DNA of 59,118 nucleotides. Origin: Candidatus Magasanikbacteria bacterium CG1_02_32_51 (GTDB taxonomy: Bacteria > Patescibacteriota > Patescibacteriia > Magasanikbacterales > UBA922). The DNA lies in NCBI GenBank assembly GCA_001871435.1, contig MNVC01000014.1, forward strand, positions 1 to 59,118. The letters run 5' to 3'. Each line of letters starts with the position of its first letter. Position 1 is the first letter of the stretch. The position numbers were made by a program, and so were the translations under genes. Positions 48,811-55,029 of this stretch are shown in pieces. The notes under the pieces were generated by a model. It was not told the origin of the DNA, did no database searches, and saw only the letters and a list, made by a program, of their open reading frames with translations.

Positions 48811-48818
48811 TTTAAAAT

Positions 48819-49367
48819 CTATTTTTTAACTATAACGGCTATAATGCTCTTTCCTTGTCTGCCAATTTCTTGTTCAAATCTAGTTTCAATAGTTTTTTGA
48901 ATGTTTTGAATCATTTTTTTTATTATTTCAATTCCTATTTCTGGACGGGCATTTTCACGTCCTTTCATATTTAGCTCAATTTTTACTTTGTCGCCTCTGT
49001 TTAGGAATTTTTCTGCTTGTTTTTGTTTGATGACTAAATCATGTTCACTAATACGAGCAGAAAGACGTAAACCTTTAGTTTCATTTACTTTAGAATGAGC
49101 TTTTTGTTTGCGAGCTTCTTTTTCTTTTTGATATTTGAATTCTGTAAAATCTATCAATTTAGCCACTGGAGGAGTACTTTTAGGGTTGATTTCTACCAAA
49201 TCTAGTTCTTTGTTCATAGCTAAATCTAGGGCTTCTCTTTTGGAGAGAATTCCTATTTTTTTACCTTCCTCATCCAAAACTATCAATTCTTCAGCTTCAA
49301 TTTCAGAATTTTTTTTGTATTTCGGAATTAGTGGTTTTTCTGGTCTTTTTCTTCTTGAGATACGCAT
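48819..49367 (-). CDS. infC: Translation initiation factor IF-3
   Basis: 182 aa. N-domain: ELIVLDEEGKKIGILSKREALDLAMNKELDLVEINPKSTPPVAKLIDFTEFKYQ; C-domain: LRLSARISEHDLVIKQKQAEKFLNRGDKVKIELNMKGRE. IF-3 checks the initiator tRNA and keeps 30S subunits free. The start is the ATG at 49367, giving RISRRKRPEKP. A 9-nt-unit hairpin separates it from tmRNA upstream. Confidence 0.96.
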   Translation of the reverse strand: MRISRRKRPEKPLIPKYKKNSEIEAEELIVLDEEGKKIGILSKREALDLAMNKELDLVEINPKSTPPVAKLIDFTEFKYQKEKEARKQKAHSKVNETKGLRLSARISEHDLVIKQKQAEKFLNRGDKVKIELNMKGRENARPEIGIEIIKKMIQNIQKTIETRFEQEIGRQGKSIIAVIVKK

Positions 49368-49376
49368 AACGTAGTT

Positions 49377-49440
49377 GAAAGTTATAAAGTTAAAAGTTCA
49401 TAAAGTACTTTTGACTTTACGAACTTTACGAACTTTTGAC
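49377..49440. repeat. Empty hairpin element F (AAAGTTNNT units)
   Basis: Left arm AAAGTTAT, AAAGTTAA, AAGTTCAT, AAAGT. The reverse complement of the right arm is AAAAGTTCGT, AAAGTTCGT, AAAGTC. A very short loop (ACTTTT region) joins them. It lies between tmRNA and infC; its right arm ends 9 bp from the tmRNA 3' end. Confidence 0.7.
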
Positions 49441-49448
49441 TAATTTTG

Positions 49449-49853
49449 TGGAGATGCCGGGAATTGAACCCGGGTCTAGATGGGTTATCCCCATATTCTA
49501 CATGTATAGCTAATTTGGTATTTTGTTGGTAGCTAGAAAATTAGCAAAACCACTACCAACTATTCTGAATTGTTGTCAATTGAAACTGTCAGAAAGCCAT
49601 TTCAATTTACGCTCAATGGGGGTTGACACCGCAGATCTCAATATTGAGTATCTCGAGATGCGATGGTAGATGAGCTTATTAAGCTACTACAGATGCGAAT
49701 GATGGCATACTGAAAGCAGAAGCTACAGCAGTTCTCACTCGACTTACTAAGTTTACACTTAGGGATTCTACGCCGGTATTTACGAGGAAAGCGTAGCTCC
49801 TCGACATGCTTATGAAGGGTAACTAGGTCCAACTATCGAACCCTGTCATCCCC
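49449..49853 (-). ncRNA. ssrA: tmRNA (ssrA)
   Basis: The 5' end GGGGATGACAGGGTTCGATAG and the 3' end GGGTTCAATTCCCGGCATCTCCA form the tRNA-like domain (GGGGATG with CATCTCC; CCA not encoded). The tag frame ends GCA TCT GTA GTA GCT TAA TAA, giving a peptide with C-terminus ...MPSFASVVA; the resume codon is not certain. About 405 nt. It releases stalled ribosomes with SmpB, encoded about 160 bp upstream on the same strand. Two small palindromes (TTGTCA-TT-TGACAA; ATTACAAA-N3-TTTGTAAT) lie just upstream of its 5' end. Confidence 0.93.
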
Positions 49854-49982
49854 CTTTTTTTGTCAAATGACAATTTTTAGATTACAAAGTTTTTGTAATT
49901 TAAATGGTTATCATTTTATTAAACGCTGAAAAATAAAATAGAGATACAATTGAGATAATTTTTGTTTAAAAAAGTAAAATTA

Positions 49983-50011
49983 CAATGAAACAATGGAACA
50001 ATATAACAATG
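49983..50011 (-). repeat. Solitary octamer arm (YATTGTNN) downstream of smpB
   Basis: On the minus strand CATTGTTA, TATTGTTC, CATTGTTT, CATTGTA. Same unit type as elements A and A'. No pairing arm nearby. It lies within 6 bp of the smpB stop. Confidence 0.6.
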
Positions 50012-50016
50012 GTTTT

Positions 50017-50463
50017 TTAATAGTCACCCTTGAGGGCACGGTGCATATCACGGCTTTCTTGGCGTTCTTTTAGGATACGTTTTTTATCAAATTGTTTTTT
50101 GCCATGACCAATACCAATTTCTACCTTTATTTTACGGCCTTTAGTATATACTGACAGGGGTAGTATTGTCAAGCCTTTTTCTTGTATTTTTCCTGTTAAA
50201 TAAGCTATTTGTTTCTTGTTTAATAATATTTTACGACTTCTTTCTGGTTCATAATCCTTGATAGTAGCATATTTATATTTGGAAATATGAGTATTTAATA
50301 GATAGGCTGCCCCATCATGAATAGTTACAAAGCTACCAGTAAGCTTGATTTGTTTGCTTCTTATAGCCTTTACTTCTGATCCGGTCAATACCAAACCAGC
50401 CTCAAAGGTTTCAAGGATTTCATAATCAAATCTGGCTTTTTTGTTGATGGCGTAGGTGGGCAT
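50017..50463 (-). CDS. smpB: SsrA-binding protein SmpB
   Basis: A 148-aa OB-fold protein: NKKARFDYEILETFEAGLVLTGSEVKAIRSKQIKL, NTHISKYKYA, and the basic C-terminal tail GHGKKQFDKKRILKERQESRDMHRAL that enters the mRNA channel. It binds tmRNA, whose gene is next downstream. Full length. Confidence 0.96.
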   Translation of the reverse strand: MPTYAINKKARFDYEILETFEAGLVLTGSEVKAIRSKQIKLTGSFVTIHDGAAYLLNTHISKYKYATIKDYEPERSRKILLNKKQIAYLTGKIQEKGLTILPLSVYTKGRKIKVEIGIGHGKKQFDKKRILKERQESRDMHRALKGDY

Positions 50464-50529
50464 AGTATTGCATTTATTGAAGTACTCTAATGCTAGATGT
50501 AAGATTAAAGTGTGTGATAAGTGCTTTTA

Positions 50530-50597
50530 TATTGTTACATTGTTAAATTGTTATTTTGTTATTGCTCAATTTAGCCATATAACAATTTAACAATTGC
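50530..50597. repeat. Empty hairpin element A''' (TTGTTANN octamers)
   Basis: Left arm TATTGTTA, CATTGTTA, AATTGTTA, TTTTGTTA. The right arm (50576-50597), reverse complemented, reads CAATTGTTAAATTGTTATAT. It lies in the 393-bp divergent gap between smpB and the membrane-protein operon. Confidence 0.65.
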
Positions 50598-50675
50598 TAA
50601 AATTAGAAAACAATCTTCTAAAATAATGAACTCTATAGGATATTTCGTGTTTATCATAAGCTATTTAGCACTTTT

Positions 50676-50704
50676 TTGCAAGATTTAGTGAATTGTTGTA
50701 TAAT
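50676..50704 (+). promoter_or_regulatory. Promoter of the membrane/PDZ operon
   Basis: TTGCAA (50676-50681), 17-nt spacer, TATAAT (50699-50704). It gives a leader of about 145 nt containing the hairpin at 50777-50850. Confidence 0.65.
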
Positions 50705-50776
50705 GTTTTTAGTTTTTAGGCAAAATTTTTTGTTTAAATATATTTTGTTTATAATTAACATTTTATTTACTTTAGG

Positions 50777-50850
50777 GCAACAGTTGACAGCCTATAGACT
50801 TGTGATTTTTAGGTGAGCCTGTTGTCTGTAGTCCATAGTCTGTAGACTAG
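50777..50850. repeat. Hairpin element H (GTCTGTA heptamers) in an mRNA leader
   Basis: The right arm is GTCTGTA, GTCCATA, GTCTGTA, GACTAGA. The left arm, reverse complemented, reads GTCTATA, GGCTGTC, AACTGTT. It ends about 6 bp before the ATG at 50857, so it could influence translation. Confidence 0.6.
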
Positions 50851-50856
50851 AAATAT

Positions 50857-51297
50857 ATGTCTGATAAAAAGAAAAAAATAGATTTTGTTTTGTTAGTTTT
50901 TGGTTCTATAGCACTTTTTGTGATTATTGCTGTTTTTATAATTTTATATTTACTTTTTAACAAGGATAACAAATCAAAAAACAATTCTCTTATAAAACAA
51001 AATGTTGATTTGAATCCAACAATTACACTTCAAGAATTATCTGATAATTATAAAAAAGATATTGAAACACAAATAAATTTTATAAAAAATACTGACAAAG
51101 ATATTGCTACTCTTTCTCAAGATCTAGAAAATAATATGCTCAAGATTCATGTACCAACAGAAGAAAGAGAAAAATTTTTGAATGTGACTTTGCAATTGGT
51201 ACGTATGCAAAAACAAGGTTTGGAAATAGATCCTAAGGCTAGTAAAGATAAAATTTTGGAATTACTAAATAGTTTATTAAATTATGAAGAAAAATAA
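50857..51297 (+). CDS. Single-pass membrane protein, helical extracytoplasmic part
   Basis: 146 aa, not recognised. Residues 7-34 are a transmembrane helix after KKKKID; the rest is a helical, charged region (LQELSDNYKKDIETQINFIKNTDKDIATLSQDLENNML...). It overlaps the next gene by 14 nt, so the three genes 50857-53184 form one operon. A hairpin element lies in its leader. Confidence 0.65.
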   Translation: MSDKKKKIDFVLLVFGSIALFVIIAVFIILYLLFNKDNKSKNNSLIKQNVDLNPTITLQELSDNYKKDIETQINFIKNTDKDIATLSQDLENNMLKIHVPTEEREKFLNVTLQLVRMQKQGLEIDPKASKDKILELLNSLLNYEEK

Positions 51298-52096
51298 ACC
51301 GGTTTTTGTTGCCATTTTTTCTGTTTTCATTTTGCCATTGGTTTTGTTGATAGTTAATTTTTTCCCAGGATTTGAAATTAATACTCATATAGTAGTCACG
51401 CCGGATGGTGGATTATTAAATATTAAACTGTTTTATATTTTGATGTTAATAATGAATGCTTACTTTATTTTTATTGCTTTTAGATACAATTTGGACAAAT
51501 CAGAAATTGCTCTCAACTTTATGACTTCTTGGTCGTTTATTGTACTTGTGCTTTTGGTAGAGAATGTTTGGATACGTTATGTATTTATTATATTTTCTAT
51601 GCTGGTATTTTTCTTTATTGCTTATTGGTCTAGACCTAAGACCAGCCAATCTGTTTATGTCAAAGAAAAACCTTTACGTCGGATGATGATGATGCTTTAT
51701 GTTTTCAATACTTATGCTTTTTTGATTGGTGCTTATTCTTTTCATATTTATTTTACCAATTTTTCCTTTGTTTTCATAAGTGTGGTATCATCTATATATA
51801 GTGCTTTTGCAGCTTATATGATTTGGAGTTTGTATTTCAAATCAGAATTCAAAAAACTGGTAGTTTGGTCAATTATTTTTGCGACAATTATTTTTGAATT
51901 GATGTGGGTGATGGTATATTTACCTTTTGGTTATTTGGCTTTGGGATTTTTGACTGTTTGGATTTGGTATTTGTTACAACTCTTTGTGCGTTTTCATTTG
52001 AATAAAGAAGATATTATTTGGAAACAACAAATCAATTTTTTATTAGTTAATTTAATTTTATATATTTTAGTACTTTATATTATTAGATGGGTATGA
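51284..52096 (+). CDS. Polytopic membrane protein of unknown function
   Basis: 270 aa with about eight hydrophobic segments (FVAIFSVFILPLVLLIVNFF; LFYILMLIMNAYFIFIAF; and so on) and short loops. No known motif seen. It overlaps the genes on both sides (14 and 10 nt), so it probably works with the PDZ protein downstream. Confidence 0.65.
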   Translation: MKKNKPVFVAIFSVFILPLVLLIVNFFPGFEINTHIVVTPDGGLLNIKLFYILMLIMNAYFIFIAFRYNLDKSEIALNFMTSWSFIVLVLLVENVWIRYVFIIFSMLVFFFIAYWSRPKTSQSVYVKEKPLRRMMMMLYVFNTYAFLIGAYSFHIYFTNFSFVFISVVSSIYSAFAAYMIWSLYFKSEFKKLVVWSIIFATIIFELMWVMVYLPFGYLALGFLTVWIWYLLQLFVRFHLNKEDIIWKQQINFLLVNLILYILVLYIIRWV

Positions 52097-53184
52097 TGAA
52101 AATGCAGTCACCACATTTACCAGAAAGAGCTTGCTCAGTGCAAGGACATAATTTTTGGCAAAATATTCGTTTTACAATTTACGTTGTTGTTATTGCTTTG
52201 TTAGCTGGAATAACTGGCTCTTTAGTTGTCTCTGCTTGGTTTGAACCAGATTTTTATTCTACCCAAAAGATATTGTTGGTAAATAGAATTATTGGTAATA
52301 CCACAGACCAAATTGCTACTTGGAGTAAGACACCAAGTCCTTTGGCAGCCAAGAGATTGGAATATAGTACTATAAATATTTTTGACAAGAGTTTGCAAGT
52401 TGCAAAGAATTTTTATTCCAGAGAAGCTTTTTTAGGTAGAGTTGCTATGCTTAGCTCTAGTGGTTGGGGGATAATTTATTATCCAGAATTTAGTCAAGCA
52501 AAATTGTTAAATTGGTTGGCTTTGGATAATCAAGGTTTGGAATACAAAATAGAAAATACTATTTTTGATGCTGAGAGAGGAATGCTCTATGTCAAATTTG
52601 CTGGTAATAATTTTCGCGTAATGTCTTTTCCTAATTGGAATAATTTTACCAATGGAACCAAAGTTTGGGTGTCAGATTATAATGTTTGGAAAGAGAGACA
52701 ACTTGGTGATACAATTGTTGTTATCAAAAATCCTCACATAATTACTGAACAATATAGTCGTTTGCACTTGGAACCAGAAACAGCTCAGGGTGGTATAGTG
52801 ATGACTGAAGAAGGTCAATTTGTGGGTTTTGTGGATATAGATGGTATGTTGCAGACTGCGTGGTTTGCTGACTATCAGTTACCAAATTTGTTGGAAAAAG
52901 GTGAATTTATAAAAAATAATATTGATTGGAGTGGTTATTTTGTAGAGCGTCATGGTGCAAGTGAAGTCGTTGGTGCACCTGGTAGTGGTTTTTTTATAGT
53001 AAATTCTGGCAAAGTCATTACAGATCTCAAAAAAGGTGATATAATTACGAGCGTCAATGGTAGTGAAATTGATCCACACAATCTTTGGAAGACTATACTT
53101 GCTAATGTTGGTGATTTCAATTTGACTGTTTGGAGAAATGGAATAGAAGTAGATTTGAAAATTCACCTAATATCTCAGCCATAG
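52087..53184 (+). CDS. Membrane-anchored HtrA/DegP-like protein with PDZ domain, probably without protease activity
   Basis: 365 aa. A transmembrane helix at about residues 25-50 (FTIYVVVIALLAGITGSLVVSAW) is followed by a trypsin-like beta domain and a C-terminal PDZ domain (about 275-365: GAPGSGFFIVNSGKVITDLKKGDIITSVNGSEID). Where HtrA has GNSGGP, here the sequence is AQGGIVMTEEGQFVGFV, with no catalytic serine, and I do not see the His-Asp pattern. It looks like an inactive, scaffold-type HtrA relative. Co-transcribed with two membrane proteins. Confidence 0.7.
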   Translation: MGMMKMQSPHLPERACSVQGHNFWQNIRFTIYVVVIALLAGITGSLVVSAWFEPDFYSTQKILLVNRIIGNTTDQIATWSKTPSPLAAKRLEYSTINIFDKSLQVAKNFYSREAFLGRVAMLSSSGWGIIYYPEFSQAKLLNWLALDNQGLEYKIENTIFDAERGMLYVKFAGNNFRVMSFPNWNNFTNGTKVWVSDYNVWKERQLGDTIVVIKNPHIITEQYSRLHLEPETAQGGIVMTEEGQFVGFVDIDGMLQTAWFADYQLPNLLEKGEFIKNNIDWSGYFVERHGASEVVGAPGSGFFIVNSGKVITDLKKGDIITSVNGSEIDPHNLWKTILANVGDFNLTVWRNGIEVDLKIHLISQP

Positions 53185-53188
53185 TCTG

Positions 53189-53205
53189 ATCCGCCTTGGG
53201 CGGAT
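53189..53205. repeat. Short palindrome ATCCGCC-TTG-GGCGGAT
   Basis: 7-3-7 inverted repeat directly after the PDZ gene stop, related to the 30-bp palindrome at 46648. It could serve as a weak terminator. Confidence 0.6.
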
Positions 53206-53238
53206 AATTAATAATTTCTAATAAAATTATAAATAAAT

Positions 53239-53658
53239 ATGGAGGGGGATACAATAATTACAAATGACAAAATCCAAATTACAAATCAAAATCAAAATAC
53301 CAATGTCAAAGTTTACGACTTAGTTGAGAGAACAGGAAAATTTGGTGAAGATATAATAGTCTTTCTGAAGACTTTGGTAAGAGATGTTATAAATAACAGG
53401 TTGATAGACCAAATAATTAGATCAGCTACTAGTATAGGTGCAAATTATATGGAAGCAGACGGTGCTGAATCAAAAAAAGATTTTATACACAAAATGGCAA
53501 TATGCAAAAAAGAAGCAAAAGAAACAGAACATTGGCTTAAAATGTTGGCCAAAGCAAATGATAGTAGAATAGACGAATGTAGGAAATTGTGGAAAGAAGT
53601 ACATGAGTTGACATTAATATTTTCAAGTATTTTAAATAAAAGTAAAAATAAGAAATAA
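53239..53658 (+). CDS. Four-helix-bundle protein (S23/IVP family)
   Basis: 139 aa. The family core begins near residue 25: VKVYDLVERTGKFGEDIIVFLKTL, IRSATSIGANYMEADGAESKKDFIHKMAICKKEAKETEHWLKML, HELTLIFSSIL. The first 24 residues (ITNDKIQITNQNQNTN) are encoded by the left arm of hairpin element C, so the natural start may be later or the arm is translated. It separates the PDZ operon from the Wzz-like gene and has no functional link to either. Confidence 0.87.
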   Translation: MEGDTIITNDKIQITNQNQNTNVKVYDLVERTGKFGEDIIVFLKTLVRDVINNRLIDQIIRSATSIGANYMEADGAESKKDFIHKMAICKKEAKETEHWLKMLAKANDSRIDECRKLWKEVHELTLIFSSILNKSKNKK

Positions 53659-53710
53659 TTTTGCATTTATTATTTGAAATTGATTTGACATTTGAACTTT
53701 GAAATTTGGT
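53258..53710. mobile_element. Hairpin element C: heptamer arms around a four-helix-bundle gene
   Basis: Ungapped comparison of the left arm (53258-53310) with the reverse complement of the right arm (about 53655-53708) gives about 37 of 53 matches, with mismatches mostly in adjacent pairs. Units are CAAATGA, CAAAATC, CAAATTA, CAAATCA. The related empty hairpin is at 41731-41848. Confidence 0.6.
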
Positions 53711-53789
53711 TTTATACACTGAGATAACATAGATTTTTTAAAAATATATTAATCAATTTACTAATAAACTAATTAACAAATAACACAAT

Positions 53790-54395
53790 ATGTTCAACAC
53801 TCACAATTCGCTAGAACTTCTTCGTCATCGTTTCAAATTGATTTTTTTGGTTGGTATATTGGTAGCCATTTTATCTATTGGTTTTACTTTTATTTTTCCA
53901 CTAGAGTATAGAGCTGATGCTCAGGTATTGATTATTTCCAAGTCCAATTCTGGGGTTGATCCATATACTTTGGTTCGTTCAGCTGAGCGTGTGGGTGATA
54001 ACGTTATTCAGGTTATGAAGACTGACGATTTCTATCAAAAAGTAAAAGCCCAAACAAACTATGATATAGATTGGACATATTTTGAAAGTAAAGGTGAAAG
54101 ACAAAAACGTAAATTATGGCAAAAGACTCTAGTACCTTCAGTTGTCTATGGTACAGGGGTTTTGAATATTTCTACTTTTAGTACCAATTCAGACAAGGCT
54201 GTAAAGTTGGCCGCAGCATCTGCTGATGCCCTAGTTAGTCAAGGTTGGCAATATGTGGGTGGTGATGTTACTATGAAAGTTGTCAATAATCCCATAGCCA
54301 CAAAATGGCCAATGCGACCAAATCTGGTTATGAATGCTTTGTTAGGATTTGTAGTAGGTACTTTGTTGATGGGTTTGTTGGTGGTGAGGAAGTAA
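53790..54395 (+). CDS. Short Wzz/YveK-like chain-length determinant
   Basis: 201 aa. Two transmembrane helices (about residues 17-36 and 180-199) flank an extracytoplasmic domain beginning YRADAQVLIISKSNSGVDPYTL. The proline-rich NNPIATKWPMRPNLVMNALLGFVVGTLL before the second helix is the Wzz signature. It lacks the kinase part of larger tyrosine kinases. It could control the length of the polysaccharide made by the 3859-35770 cluster, although it lies 18 kb away. The 100-bp gap after it holds a degenerate CTACGGCGGACAAG repeat and a TATAAT at 54467. Confidence 0.82.
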   Translation: MFNTHNSLELLRHRFKLIFLVGILVAILSIGFTFIFPLEYRADAQVLIISKSNSGVDPYTLVRSAERVGDNVIQVMKTDDFYQKVKAQTNYDIDWTYFESKGERQKRKLWQKTLVPSVVYGTGVLNISTFSTNSDKAVKLAAASADALVSQGWQYVGGDVTMKVVNNPIATKWPMRPNLVMNALLGFVVGTLLMGLLVVRK

Positions 54396-54496
54396 CACTA
54401 ATCCTCCTTTGTTCTTATTTTATAGAACTACGGCGGACAAGTTTCACTGATTTTTATATGGTTAATTATAATTTTATCTTTTAAATAAAAATAATT

Positions 54497-54814
54497 ATGG
54501 ACAACGAAGATAAACAGGTAGCTACAGATCTTGGCAAAAAATTTGCCATAATTTTGGCACAATTGAATATTACTGATGAAACTAGACAGGCTATACTAGA
54601 TATAGTTCCAAGTTTAAATATGGCACAAATAGCCGAAATGGTAGATTTGTTTGAAAGAAAATATTTGGAAGCAGCTACAGGAGAGTTGGATGAAAAAATG
54701 AAACAAGATTTGGAAAAAATAAAAATTGGTATGAATCAGAAAAATGCAGAAATAAATGAAAGTACCATGTCAAAATTAGATGATTTGGAAAAAGAGGTTG
54801 GTAATTTGAATTAA
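54497..54814 (+). CDS. Small helical protein, operon with the 1242-aa protein
   Basis: 105 aa, not recognised. Predominantly helical with a C-terminal coiled-coil-like stretch (MKQDLEKIKIGMNQKNAEINESTMSKLDDLEKEV). No signal or membrane segment. It precedes a second small protein by 6 nt and the very large protein, so the three are likely co-expressed. A TATAAT at 54467-54472 is 25 bp upstream. Confidence 0.65.
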   Translation: MDNEDKQVATDLGKKFAIILAQLNITDETRQAILDIVPSLNMAQIAEMVDLFERKYLEAATGELDEKMKQDLEKIKIGMNQKNAEINESTMSKLDDLEKEVGNLN

Positions 54815-54820
54815 ATTTTT

Positions 54821-55024
54821 ATGCCACCAAAAAAAACTATTAAGAAACAAAAAGAAATGAGTCCTGTCAGACAACAGGAAATTTTTGTTTTGTTAGATAG
54901 GATTGAAAAGATGTTTGACAAAATTACCGTAGCTTTGAAGACTGTTGATAATGATACTCGTAGGGTTTTGAAAAAAGACGAAATAAAAAACATTTTAGAA
55001 AACATTCATAATATTAAATATTAA
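54821..55024 (+). CDS. Small helical protein, operon with the 1242-aa protein
   Basis: 67 aa, not recognised. A basic N-terminus (PPKKTIKKQKEMSP) is followed by helices (QQEIFVLLDRIEKMFDKITVALKTVDNDTRRVLKKDEI). It lies 6 nt after one small helical gene and 5 nt before the large protein. Cytoplasmic by appearance. Confidence 0.6.
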   Translation: MPPKKTIKKQKEMSPVRQQEIFVLLDRIEKMFDKITVALKTVDNDTRRVLKKDEIKNILENIHNIKY

Positions 55025-55029
55025 AGTAT

